The notes: generated by a model not told the origin, from the sequence alone. DNA of 42,839 bases from Dysosmobacter sp. (GCA_026169195.1 JAPFEH010000024.1:1-42839); one strand, 5' to 3'. Shown: positions 33,385-40,822, counted from the first letter of the stretch. A program made the numbers and translations.

Positions 33385-35634
33385 ATGCCAAAAAAGAAAC
33401 AGCCGGCGGAAAACCGGCCGAAAGGGAATCATCCCAATGTTCTGGGGCTTCATGCCGCGGTGGTGGAGCAATCCATCACCGATACGCTGGAGACCAACTA
33501 TATGCCCTATGCCATGAGCGTGATCGTATCCCGGGCCATTCCGGAGATCGACGGGTTCAAGCCCTCTCACCGCAAGCTTTTGTATACCATGTATAAAATG
33601 GGCCTGATGACAGGGGCGCGGACCAAGTCTGCCAATATTGTCGGCCAGACCATGCGCCTGAACCCGCACGGCGACGCCGCGATTTATGATACCATGGTGC
33701 GTCTTTCCAAGGGCTATGGCGCGCTGCTGACCCCCTTTGTGGACTCCAAGGGCAACTTCGGCAAAAGCTACTCCCGGGATATGTCATGGGCGGCTCCCCG
33801 ATACACGGAGGCCAGGCTCACGCCCATCTGCGCGGAGCTGTTCCGGGATATCGACAGCGATACCGTGGATTTTGTGGATAACTATGATAACACCATGAAA
33901 GAGCCGGCGCTGCTGCCCACCACGTTTCCCAATATTCTGGTGTCAGCCAACAGCGGCATCGCCGTGGGAATGGCGTCCCAGTTCTGCGGCTTCAATCTGA
34001 AAGAGGTCTGTGAGACCGCGGCGGCCTATCTGAAAAATCCGGACTGCGATCTGGAGGATACGCTGCTGGCGCCGGACTTTCCCACGGGAGGCGAGCTGAT
34101 CTGCGATCCGAAGGTCCTGCGGGAGATTTATGAGACCGGCCGGGGCAGCGTGAAGGTGCGTGCGAAATACCGCTATGTGAAGGCGGAAAATCTCATTGAG
34201 ATCTACGAGATCCCCTATTCCACCACCGTGGAGGCCATTCTGGACAAGGTGGCGGAATTGATTAAGACCGGAAAAGCCAAGGAAATCGCGGATATGCGGG
34301 ATGAAACGGATCTTGCGGGTCTGAAGCTGACCATTGACCTCAAGCGCGGGGTGGATCCGGACAGGCTGATGGCAAAGCTCTACCGTTCCACGCCGCTGGA
34401 GGACTCCTTTGCCTGCAACTTCAATGTGCTGATCGGCGGCAGTCCGCAGGTTCTGGGCGTGCGGCAGATTCTGGAGGAGTGGACCGCGTGGCGGACGGAG
34501 TCGGTGCGGCGGCGCGTTTATTTTACGCTGAAAAAGCGGCAGGACAAGCTGCATCTCCTGAAGGGTCTGCAGCGGATCCTTCTGGACATTGACAAGGCTA
34601 TCCGGATCATCCGGGAGACGGAGGAAGAGGCCGAGGTGATCCCCAACCTGATGATCGGATTCGGGATCGACCAGATTCAGGCAGAGTATGTGGCGGAGAT
34701 CAAGCTGCGCAACATCAATAAAGAGTATATTCTCAAGCGGACCCGGGAAACCGATGCCCTGCGGGACGAGATCGCGGATCTGGAGGATATTCTGGCAACG
34801 CCCAGACGGGTGAAGAAGATCATCATGGAGGAGCTGAATGAGGCTGCCAAAAAATACGGCGAGCCCCGCCGGACCACGATCCTCTATGAACATGAGCTTG
34901 CATCCTACGATGAAGAGGAGCAGGAGGAGGAATATCCCGTCCATGTGTTCCTTTCCAGAGAAGGGTATTTCAAAAAGATCACGCCGCAGTCTCTGCGGAT
35001 GAGCGGCGAGCAGAAATTCAAGGAAGGGGACGGCCTGCGCCAGACCTTCGAGACCACCTCCAACGCAGAGATCATGTTCTTTACCGACCGGTGTCAGGTT
35101 TATAAGACGCGTCTGGGCGAGTTTGAGGACAGCAAAGCCAGCCTTCTGGGCGAGTACCTTCCCGGAAAGCTGGGGATGGATGCGGGAGAATCCGTGGTCT
35201 ATGCGGTGCTGCCGGGCAGGGAATACGGCGGCGCGCTGCTGTTTTTCTTTGAAAACGGCAAGGCAGCGCGGGTGGATCTGACGGCCTACAAGACCACGTC
35301 CAACCGCCGCAAGCTCACCGGCGCTTATTCTGATAAGTCTCCGCTGTGCTGCATCTGCCATATCAGGGAGGAGCAGGAGCTGGCGGTATACTCCACAGAG
35401 CCCCGCTGCCTGATTTTCCACACGGCGCTGCTATCGCCCAAGACGACCCGCACCACGCAGGGCGTGGCGGTGATGCATATGAAGCCGAAATATCATCTGG
35501 ATACGGTGAAGCCCTTGGAGGAGACCTTTATCACCAACCAGAGCCGGTACCGTGTCCGTGCGGTTCCGGCAGCCGGCGCGCTGCTGCGGCAGGAGGATTC
35601 TGAAGAGCAGCAGATCGGCGGACTGCTGGATTAA
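33385..35634 (+). CDS. Type IIA DNA topoisomerase, DNA-cleaving subunit (ParC/GyrA-like)
   Basis: A 749-aa breakage-reunion subunit. After a basic N-terminal tail come YMPYAMSVIVSRAIP, FKPSHRKLLY and the active-site region MSWAAPRYTEARL, with the catalytic Tyr in RYTEARL. The coiled coil and tower lie at about 350-500. The C-terminal domain (about 520-749) is a shortened beta-pinwheel in which I see no GyrA box (QRRGGKG). Absence of the box favours decatenating topoisomerase IV over gyrase. It ends with an acidic tail. It is co-transcribed with the ParE-like subunit. Confidence 0.85.
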   Translation: MPKKKQPAENRPKGNHPNVLGLHAAVVEQSITDTLETNYMPYAMSVIVSRAIPEIDGFKPSHRKLLYTMYKMGLMTGARTKSANIVGQTMRLNPHGDAAIYDTMVRLSKGYGALLTPFVDSKGNFGKSYSRDMSWAAPRYTEARLTPICAELFRDIDSDTVDFVDNYDNTMKEPALLPTTFPNILVSANSGIAVGMASQFCGFNLKEVCETAAAYLKNPDCDLEDTLLAPDFPTGGELICDPKVLREIYETGRGSVKVRAKYRYVKAENLIEIYEIPYSTTVEAILDKVAELIKTGKAKEIADMRDETDLAGLKLTIDLKRGVDPDRLMAKLYRSTPLEDSFACNFNVLIGGSPQVLGVRQILEEWTAWRTESVRRRVYFTLKKRQDKLHLLKGLQRILLDIDKAIRIIRETEEEAEVIPNLMIGFGIDQIQAEYVAEIKLRNINKEYILKRTRETDALRDEIADLEDILATPRRVKKIIMEELNEAAKKYGEPRRTTILYEHELASYDEEEQEEEYPVHVFLSREGYFKKITPQSLRMSGEQKFKEGDGLRQTFETTSNAEIMFFTDRCQVYKTRLGEFEDSKASLLGEYLPGKLGMDAGESVVYAVLPGREYGGALLFFFENGKAARVDLTAYKTTSNRRKLTGAYSDKSPLCCICHIREEQELAVYSTEPRCLIFHTALLSPKTTRTTQGVAVMHMKPKYHLDTVKPLEETFITNQSRYRVRAVPAAGALLRQEDSEEQQIGGLLD

Positions 35635-35750
35635 AACAGGCGGCGGAACGGCGTTGTGCGAGCCGGACAGATGCAGGTTTATCATCGCGTGCGATGCCCG
35701 TGAGAAGCCGGGCAGAGAATTTCGGGACGATCAAAAGGAGGAAAGCGGAT

Positions 35751-36341
35751 ATGTGCTTGGCAGAGGTGAAAAAAAATCTGGAGGCCCGGGGCTTTACAAC
35801 CGGCATTTTTGCGACGGCGGCGGAGGCCGCGGATTATCTGGACAGCGTCATCGACCGGACCACGGTGGGCTTCGGCGGCTCGATGACGCTGCAGCAGATG
35901 GGCCTCTATGAGCGGCTGGGGAGCCACAATGAAGTTCACTGGCACTGGAAGGAGGGGGCGGCGGAACGGCCGGCTGCCGCCCGCGCGGCGGTGTATCTCA
36001 GCTCTGCCAACGGATTGGCGGAGACCGGAGAGATCATCAACATCGACGGCGCCGGCAATCGGGTGGCTTCCACGCTGTATGGCCATGACAAGGTGTATCT
36101 GGTGATCGGACGCAACAAGCTGGCGCCCACCTATGAAGAGGCGCTGTGGCGTGCCCGCAACATTGCAGCCCCGCAAAATGCCCGGCGTCTGGGGAAAAAG
36201 ACGCCCTGTGCCGTCAAAGGGGAGCGGTGCTATGACTGCAAAAGTCCGGACCGCATCTGTCGGGGACTGGTGGTTCTCTGGGGACCGATGATGGGCATGG
36301 AGACGGAGATCCTTCTGGTCGATGAGGACCTTGGAATGTGA
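35751..36341 (+). CDS. LUD-domain protein (LutC/YkgG-like), copy 1
   Basis: A 196-aa protein of the LUD (DUF162) family, related to LutC of lactate utilisation but with a Cys-containing tail (KGERCYDCKSPDRICRG). NAD- or CoA-like ligand binding is suspected for the fold, and the function of the stand-alone forms is not settled. Landmarks are TVGFGGSMTLQQMGL, LGSHNEVHWHW and NIDGAGNRVASTLYGHDKVYLV. ATG 35751 follows AAAAGGAGGAAAG. A paralogue of identical length begins 13 bp after its stop, and no LutA or LutB genes are nearby. Confidence 0.85.
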   Translation: MCLAEVKKNLEARGFTTGIFATAAEAADYLDSVIDRTTVGFGGSMTLQQMGLYERLGSHNEVHWHWKEGAAERPAAARAAVYLSSANGLAETGEIINIDGAGNRVASTLYGHDKVYLVIGRNKLAPTYEEALWRARNIAAPQNARRLGKKTPCAVKGERCYDCKSPDRICRGLVVLWGPMMGMETEILLVDEDLGM

Positions 36342-36354
36342 CGGAGGTGCGGCG

Positions 36355-36945
36355 GTGTCACCATTGGAACGAACGGCGGAAGCTTTGCGGCAGCGGGGAT
36401 TTGCGGTCAGCGTGTTTGCGACGGCGGCGGAGGCTGCGGATTATCTGGACAGCGTCATTGACCGGACCACAGTGGGCTTCGGCGGCTCCATGACGCTGGA
36501 GGCGATGCACCTGTGGGAGCGGCTGGGGAGCCACAATGAAGTTTATTCCCACCTTCACGGGTTCCCGCTGGGACCGGAAGCGGCAGAGGCGGCTGTCTAT
36601 GTGACCTCTGTCAACGGACTTGCAGAGACCGGAGAAGTGGTGAACATTGACGGAATCGGCAATCGGGTGGCTTCCACGCTGTATGGCCACGAGAAGGTGT
36701 ATCTGGTGGCGGGCCGCAATAAAATCGCCCCCACCGAGGAAGATGCGGTTTTTCGGGCGCGCAATACGGCGGCGCCGCTCAACGCCCGACGCAAGAAGAT
36801 GCGGACGCCCTGCGCGGTCAACGGGGAGCGGTGCTATGACTGCAAAAGTCCGGACCGGATCTGCCGGGGACTGGTGGTTCTCTGGGGACCGATGACGGGC
36901 ATGGAGACAGAAGTGGTTCTGATTGATGAGGAGCTTGGATATTAA
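36355..36945 (+). CDS. LUD-domain protein (LutC/YkgG-like), copy 2
   Basis: A 196-aa tandem paralogue of the previous gene, sharing long near-identical blocks such as ATAAEAADYLDSVIDRTTVG, NRVASTLYGH and RCYDCKSPDRICRG. DNA identity in these blocks is very high, while the segment after LGSHNEV (HSHLHGFPLGPEAAEAAVYV region) has diverged. The start is GTG 36355 with GGAGGT 6 bp upstream; this gives exactly the length of copy 1. The two may form a heterodimer or have diverged in substrate. Confidence 0.85.
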   Translation: MSPLERTAEALRQRGFAVSVFATAAEAADYLDSVIDRTTVGFGGSMTLEAMHLWERLGSHNEVYSHLHGFPLGPEAAEAAVYVTSVNGLAETGEVVNIDGIGNRVASTLYGHEKVYLVAGRNKIAPTEEDAVFRARNTAAPLNARRKKMRTPCAVNGERCYDCKSPDRICRGLVVLWGPMTGMETEVVLIDEELGY

Positions 36946-36961
36946 AGGAAGGGGGCGTCCT

Positions 36962-37663
36962 GTGGTCAAACGGTGTGCGGCGGCAGTGCTGAGCCTGCTT
37001 TTGCTGACAGGATGCGCGCCTTTGCTGGAACGGGAGTACAGTGTATCGGAGCCCCACAGCAGCAAATTCTGGGAGAGCGAGGCAGCGGGAACGCTGCGGG
37101 CGGAAAATTATCAGGACATCGTCAATGACCTGCTGATTCTCATCGGGCAGCACACAGAGACAGCCACCCTGCGGCTCTATAATTTTGAAGACGATTTGAC
37201 GGTGGCGGACACGCTGGAAAAGGCGGCAGTGGAAATCCAGCAGGAGACTCCTCTGGGGGCTTACGCGGTGTCGTATATTACCTCGTCGTCCAAGGCGCAG
37301 AGGGGGTACTATGAGGTGACGCTGCAAATCGGCTACCGCCGCACGGCGGAGCAGCTGCAGGCGGTGGTGAATGCCACCAGCCCCGAGGCGGTGCCCAGCC
37401 TGCTGGAGACTGCGCTGGAAGCCGGAAAGACGGAGCTGGCGGTTCGGATCGGCTATTGGGATGAGACGAGCCGGACAAAAGTGGAAAGTGCCGTCCGGCA
37501 GCTGCGGGAGGACCGCGGACTTGGGGAAACCCCTGCGTGGGTGGTGAATTATTACCCCGCGGAAGGGCAGGCGGGATTGCTGGAATTCCTGCTGGAGCCT
37601 CCGGAAGACACGGACGCTGCGCAGGAGACGGAAGTTCAAGCGGCGGCTGCTGAAGAAAATTGA
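36962..37663 (+). CDS. Putative lipoprotein of unknown function
   Basis: A 233-aa protein that starts at GTG 36962 (AAGGAAGGGGG upstream). It has a lipoprotein signal peptide: MVKRCAAAVLSLLLLTGC with lipobox LLTGC, so Cys18 would be lipidated and the protein tethered to the outer face of the membrane. The mature part is acidic, mostly alternating helices and strands, and ends in an Ala/Glu-rich tail. I recognise no domain. It lies 16 bp after the second LUD gene and is probably the last gene of that transcript. Confidence 0.75.
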   Translation: MVKRCAAAVLSLLLLTGCAPLLEREYSVSEPHSSKFWESEAAGTLRAENYQDIVNDLLILIGQHTETATLRLYNFEDDLTVADTLEKAAVEIQQETPLGAYAVSYITSSSKAQRGYYEVTLQIGYRRTAEQLQAVVNATSPEAVPSLLETALEAGKTELAVRIGYWDETSRTKVESAVRQLREDRGLGETPAWVVNYYPAEGQAGLLEFLLEPPEDTDAAQETEVQAAAAEEN

Positions 37664-37681
37664 CGATTTTCAAAAAAATGC

Positions 37682-37710
37682 TTGACAAAAGATGAGCAGT
37701 CTGTTAGAAT
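37682..37710 (+). promoter_or_regulatory. Promoter of tRNA-Gly
   Basis: TTGACA (37682-37687), 17-bp spacer, TAGAAT (37705-37710), 12 bp before the tRNA. The -35 box is a perfect consensus. Confidence 0.85.
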
Positions 37711-37722
37711 AAATCCTGTTCC

Positions 37723-37798
37723 GCGGGCTTAGCTCATCTGGTAGAGCGCCACCTTGCCAAGGTGGAGGTAGCGAGTTCGAGCCTCGTAGCCCGCTCCA
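37723..37798 (+). tRNA. tRNA-Gly (GCC), CCA encoded
   Basis: The acceptor arms GCGGGCT and AGCCCGC pair fully. The anticodon loop TTGCCAA lies between CCACC and GGTGG, giving anticodon GCC. The T-arm contains GAGTTCGAGCCTC, and TCCA ends the gene. The last 28 nt before the terminal A are repeated at 37952-37979. Confidence 0.97.
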
Positions 37799-37835
37799 GA
37801 AAAATCACCCATCCGTATGGATGGGTGATTTTTTG
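37799..37835 (+). terminator. Terminator of tRNA-Gly
   Basis: ATCACCCATCC, loop GTAT, then GGATGGGTGAT followed by TTTTTT; A-rich on the 5' side. Confidence 0.9.
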
Positions 37836-37853
37836 CTGCCTGATTCATAAGGG

Positions 37854-37961
37854 CGAACTCGCTGCATCCACCTGTGCGCAAAGCGCACTTCAATCATGGA
37901 GGTGCGGCAGGGCTCCTGCGGATTGCCGAAGGCGGTCCGCGGGATGCCGGAAGCGAGTTCG
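37854..37961 (+). other. Multi-hairpin structured segment ending in tRNA-Gly sequence
   Basis: The outer arms CGAACTCGCT (37854-37863) and AGCGAGTTCG (37952-37961) are perfect complements, and GCATCC (37864-37869) pairs with GGATGC (37943-37948). Inside, CACCT pairs with AGGTG around the perfect hairpin GTGCGC-AAA-GCGCAC, followed by GCAGG-GCT-CCTGC and GCC-GAA-GGC. The whole 108 nt can fold into a branched structure. The right arm is part of the duplicated tRNA T-arm. No promoter is visible, and no RNA family is recognised. Confidence 0.5.
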
Positions 37962-37979
37962 AGCCTCGTAGCCCGCTCC
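37952..37979 (+). repeat. Detached 28-bp copy of the tRNA-Gly 3' end
   Basis: An exact 28-bp duplicate of 37770-37797 (starting AGCGAGTTCGAGCC, ending CCCGCTCC), 182 bp downstream of the gene. It covers the T-arm and 3' acceptor strand and stops before the final A of CCA. Such fragments typically mark attachment sites of elements that integrate in tRNA genes, but the DNA between the copies is only about 154 bp. Confidence 0.95.
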
Positions 37980-38100
37980 GCGTCGCCGCAAAATCCGCAC
38001 CGCTCCGTTTTCAGCCGGTCCCGTTCCAGACCTGCCTGAAACCTGCGCTTTGCTCCCCTGCATCTCCTTTCCGGACCGAACCCGCTGCGCTGGGCTTCGG
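37980..38100 (-). repeat. Structured repeat element, copy B
   Basis: Read on the minus strand, it matches the order of copy A: the 53-nt block at 38091-38039 (35/53 identities), then a hairpin (TTTCAG with CTGAAA, inner GGTC/GACC), ACGGAGCGG (38008-38000) and the terminal TTTGCGGCGACGC (37992-37980; 12 of 13 identical to copy A). The terminus touches the duplicated tRNA fragment. The outer limit near 38100 is uncertain. No credible ORF. Confidence 0.6.
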
Positions 38101-38154
38101 ACCGGTGGGGGATGCCGGCAGACGGGAGCGGCGCCCGCCATGCGGTGCAGACTA

Positions 38155-38185
38155 AAACAGGACATCCGGTTTGGATGTCCTGTTT
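38155..38185. terminator. Terminator of the YitT-racemase operon
   Basis: AAACAGGACATCC and GGATGTCCTGTTT form a 13-bp perfect stem with a 5-nt loop. On the minus strand it is followed by TAG after four T's of the stem. It lies 60 bp beyond the racemase stop. Confidence 0.85.
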
Positions 38186-38244
38186 GCTGTAAGTATGCCG
38201 GTTTCAGTGCCTGCCCCGACGGGGGAGGCAGACATGGAGGGAGA

Positions 38245-38898
38245 TCAGGCCTGTATGCGCCGCACCATTTCCTCTGCGGGGTCGATCAGGGGCAGTCGGG
38301 TCCGTGCTGCCAACGCTTCTTTGAAATAGGGGAAGTGGGTGCAGCCAAGAAGCAGGGCTTCCATGCCGCTGTCCTCGAACCATCCGGCCAGTTGATCCAG
38401 CCGGTGCATGTCCACCAGCCTTTCCGGAGCCACCCCTTCTTCAATGGAGAAAACAGCCGGCAGGAGGCAGGCTCCCAGCAGCTCCAGCTCAGGGTCGACA
38501 GCATAGAGCGTCCGCTCAATACCGGCCAGCCCCTGTGCATTGGCGGCAATCAAACCCAGCCGGTGATACCGCTCCGGCAGGGAGTGGTAAACCTCCAGCG
38601 GTGTCACGATCCGCATGCCGGTCTGTTCCGCCAGCGGGTCGAAGGACACGGTGGAAGAAAGAGAATTGCAGTAGACAAACACCCTGCGGCAGCCCTGCGC
38701 TTTGGCAGCTTCCAAAACCTGCAGGACGCGGGCGCGCTTTTCAGCGGCAGGGGAGATTTGAAAGGCGGTTTGCTGACGGGGATCCTTTGCAAGAGGGAAA
38801 GGACAGGCGGCAAGACCGGCCTTGGCAAGCACGGCAGCACCCATTCGGGTATCAATGGGTGTTCCTGCCAAAACGGCGATGGGATGTTCTTGGGACAT
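38245..38898 (-). CDS. Aspartate/glutamate racemase-like protein
   Basis: A 217-aa member of the Asp/Glu racemase superfamily, with the catalytic cysteine pair in FVYCNSLSS (about residue 77) and LLGCTHFPY (about residue 185). The first 50 residues (IAVLAGTPIDTRMGAAVL) differ from canonical MurI, which begins with a D-S-G-x-GG loop, and the protein is about 50 residues shorter. A cell-wall D-glutamate role is therefore uncertain. ATG 38898 starts 5 bp after the YitT stop codon, suggesting coupled translation. Alternatives are aspartate or hydantoin racemase-like activity. Confidence 0.75.
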   Translation of the reverse strand: MSQEHPIAVLAGTPIDTRMGAAVLAKAGLAACPFPLAKDPRQQTAFQISPAAEKRARVLQVLEAAKAQGCRRVFVYCNSLSSTVSFDPLAEQTGMRIVTPLEVYHSLPERYHRLGLIAANAQGLAGIERTLYAVDPELELLGACLLPAVFSIEEGVAPERLVDMHRLDQLAGWFEDSGMEALLLGCTHFPYFKEALAARTRLPLIDPAEEMVRRIQA

Positions 38899-38903
38899 GG
38901 TAA

Positions 38904-39788
38904 TCAATCCAGCTTTCTGCGGAAGTTTCCATAGACGCGGACGCCCTCCTGCACGGTGAAAAAGGCGTTTGGATCCATGGTGTGGACAACGTGGAGCATT
39001 TCTTCAATTTCATATTTGGAAAGGCATACACAAAGCACGTGGACCCCTTCTCCGGTATAGGCTCCGGTGCCGCTCCAGTAAGTGACGCCCCGCCCCAGCT
39101 TTTCCATCACATATTTGCCGAGGGCGTGCTCGTCTCCGTGGGTGAAGATCAGCGCCTGCACATTCACATTCTGCTGGTGCATCCGGTCCAGCACCAGCAT
39201 GGTGAAGAAGTTATAGATCACCGAGTAAATGGCGACCTCCGGATCAAAGAGGATCAGGCAGACGGTATAGAGGAAAATATTAAAGGTCAACGAGAATTTT
39301 CCCACGGTAAAGCTGCTGCCCCGCTTGCTCAGGCACAGGCCGATCACGTCCAGTCCGCCGCTGCTGCATCCGCAGGTCAAAACAATGCCGCTGCCGATTC
39401 CGGTGAGGATGCCGCCCAGCAGGCAGGCAGTCAGGTAGTCTTCCAGAATCGGGGTCGCGGGAACGGGGATGATGCTGTAAAAGAAGGAATAGGAGACCGT
39501 ACAGATGATGGTTCGAACCATCAGGCCCCGTCCCAGATTCCGGTAGGCGTAAATCAAAATGGGGATGTTCAGCAGGAAGTAGAGGATACCGGCAATGTCG
39601 TGAGCGCCGAAGTTGAGTCCGGCATAGTCCATCAGCAGGGTACGCAGCAGCTGACAGACGCCCAGCGCGCCGCCGGAATACAAGTGCAGGGGAGCGATGA
39701 AGAGGTTCATGGCGGCCGCAGCGATCAATTCGCCCACCACAGCAGCGATCAGACGAAGCCAGCGGTTATGCAGCGTGTTGTACAGCAT
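38904..39788 (-). CDS. YitT family membrane protein
   Basis: A 294-aa protein with five or six N-terminal membrane segments (YitT_membrane, about residues 10-200; SGGALGVCQLL and GIGSGIVLTCGCSSGGLDVIG are family landmarks) and a C-terminal cytoplasmic DUF2179 domain (about 215-290, ALIFTHGDEHALGKYVMEKLGRGVTYW... region). The family is widespread in Firmicutes; some relatives are linked to transport, but no substrate is established. ATG 39788 follows GGAGGGCC. It is in the same direction as the sigma-like gene 68 bp upstream and the racemase downstream. Confidence 0.87.
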   Translation of the reverse strand: MLYNTLHNRWLRLIAAVVGELIAAAAMNLFIAPLHLYSGGALGVCQLLRTLLMDYAGLNFGAHDIAGILYFLLNIPILIYAYRNLGRGLMVRTIICTVSYSFFYSIIPVPATPILEDYLTACLLGGILTGIGSGIVLTCGCSSGGLDVIGLCLSKRGSSFTVGKFSLTFNIFLYTVCLILFDPEVAIYSVIYNFFTMLVLDRMHQQNVNVQALIFTHGDEHALGKYVMEKLGRGVTYWSGTGAYTGEGVHVLCVCLSKYEIEEMLHVVHTMDPNAFFTVQEGVRVYGNFRRKLD

Positions 39789-39856
39789 GGTATGGCCCTC
39801 CAGTCCAATGATGTACCCTTTATTATAAGGACTTTCCTTCAAAACCACAAGAACAA

Positions 39857-40153
39857 TTAAAAGGTATATTGCAAATACCGCCGCAGCCGCTCCTTGGCCC
39901 GATGCAGGGTGCGGGAAACGGTGGACGGATTTACGTGCAGCTTCCTTGCGATTTCTCTGACAGAAAGGCCTTGCTCATACTGCAGTTCCAGTACCTGCCG
40001 CTGACAGGGAGTCAGCTCCTGCTCGCGGACGAGACGGAGATTGCGGCGAAGCCGCTCCAGCCGGAGGGAATTGTCCTCGCTGTTTTCCCGCTGCCAGACA
40101 GTCATGTCCCCGATCCATTCGCTGCTGCGGGTATCAAAGGGTGTATTGCTCAT
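39857..40153 (-). CDS. Small sigma-70 region 4 protein
   Basis: A 98-aa protein whose C-terminal ~55 residues form a sigma-70 region 4 helix-turn-helix: LTPCQRQVLELQYEQGLSVREIARKLHVNPSTVSRTLHRAKERLRRYL, here described by its two helices around EIARKLHVNPSTVSRTL. Region 2 is lacking, so it cannot be a complete sigma factor. It is more like a positive control factor or phage-type regulator. ATG 40153 overlaps the end of the preceding 77-aa gene by 20 bp, with AGGAG upstream. Three small overlapping genes form one unit. Confidence 0.8.
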   Translation of the reverse strand: MSNTPFDTRSSEWIGDMTVWQRENSEDNSLRLERLRRNLRLVREQELTPCQRQVLELQYEQGLSVREIARKLHVNPSTVSRTLHRAKERLRRYLQYTF

Positions 40154-40367
40154 GTTTATGATAGCTCCTGTCATAATATCGGGCAGTCAATACTGCCAGC
40201 TCCCGCATTTCCCGCAGAAGGGGGCGCAGCGTTTCGATCCGCAGACGCAGGCGGCGGGCGGTTTCGGGGTCCGCCGCCTCCCGCTCCATGACCCGCAGCT
40301 GCGCCATTCGGGTCCGGAGCAGGGCGGCGCTGTCTGCGTAATAGGCGGACATTTCCAGAAGGGTCAT
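40134..40367 (-). CDS. Small helical protein of unknown function (77 aa)
   Basis: A 77-aa Arg/Glu/Leu-rich, probably all-helical or coiled-coil protein without recognisable domain. Its ATG overlaps the stop of the zinc-ribbon gene (ATGA), and its 3' end overlaps the sigma-like gene. This makes translation coupling very likely and supports that it is real. It may be a partner of the sigma-like protein. Confidence 0.65.
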   Translation of the reverse strand: MTLLEMSAYYADSAALLRTRMAQLRVMEREAADPETARRLRLRIETLRPLLREMRELAVLTARYYDRSYHKHEQYTL

Positions 40368-40555
40368 AAAAACTGCTCCTTTCCGCGGGTTTCCCGGCAG
40401 GGGGCAAGCTCCTGCCGGGCAAATTCCGGCAGGCAGCCGGTGCAGATCTGACTGCCGTTACAGGCCCAGTATTCTTCGCCGGTGATGATCTCACGACCGC
40501 ACAGGGTACAGTGCAGCGTGGTTTGCCGTTTGGAACGGCGGTGGATGTGGTACAA
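40364..40555 (-). CDS. Small zinc-ribbon protein (63 aa)
   Basis: A 63-aa basic peptide with two Cys pairs, CTLCGREI and CTGCLPEF, plus a Cys in YWACNGSQ, consistent with a treble-clef or zinc-ribbon knuckle. The start is inferred as TTG 40555, because GGGAGGG lies 6-7 bp upstream and the longer ORF would read through tRNA-Thr and tRNA-Tyr in antisense. It is the first gene of the three-gene overlapping set. Confidence 0.65.
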   Translation of the reverse strand: MYHIHRRSKRQTTLHCTLCGREIITGEEYWACNGSQICTGCLPEFARQELAPCRETRGKEQFL

Positions 40556-40597
40556 GATGGTCCCTCCCTTAAAAATAAAAAAAGATGAAAAAAGAGG

Positions 40598-40626
40598 TTG
40601 ACAAAACTGCTTTCCTCTGGTATCAT
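40598..40626 (+). promoter_or_regulatory. Promoter of the tRNA-Thr/tRNA-Tyr operon
   Basis: TTGACA (40598-40603), 17-bp spacer, TATCAT (40621-40626), 25 bp before tRNA-Thr. The promoter of the divergent zinc-ribbon operon must lie in the same AT-rich 95-bp gap, but I cannot define it. Confidence 0.85.
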
Positions 40627-40651
40627 AAATCCTGCTGTTGGAAATGTACTT

Positions 40652-40727
40652 GCTGGTGTAGCTCAGCTGGTAGAGCAGCTGATTTGTAATCAGCAGGTCG
40701 GGGGTTCGAATCCGTCCACCAGCTCCA
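40652..40727 (+). tRNA. tRNA-Thr (TGT), CCA encoded
   Basis: Acceptor GCTGGTG pairs with CACCAGC. The anticodon stem GCTGA/TCAGC encloses loop TTTGTAA (anticodon TGT). T-arm GGGGGTTCGAATCC, end TCCA. Confidence 0.97.
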
Positions 40728-40737
40728 AAGTCCATAC

Positions 40738-40822
40738 GGGGGAATTCCAGAGCGGCCAAATGGGGCAGACTGTAAATCTGTTGTCACTGACTTCGGTGGT
40801 TCGAATCCACCTTCCCCCACCA
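40738..40822 (+). tRNA. tRNA-Tyr (GTA), CCA encoded
   Basis: Acceptor GGGGGAA pairs with TTCCCCC. The anticodon stem GCAGA/TCTGT encloses loop CTGTAAA (anticodon GTA). The long variable arm TTGTCACTGACTTCGG is typical of class II tRNA-Tyr. Ends ACCA. Confidence 0.97.

Noticed and set aside
37890-38165. 91-codon minus-strand ORF over the tRNA fragment and repeat B
   Set aside because: It translates antisense tRNA and hairpin sequence, has no ribosome binding site and no domain character.
40556-40759. N-terminal extension of the zinc-ribbon protein
   Set aside because: It would read antisense through tRNA-Thr and part of tRNA-Tyr. The TTG with GGGAGGG upstream gives a plausible 63-aa protein.
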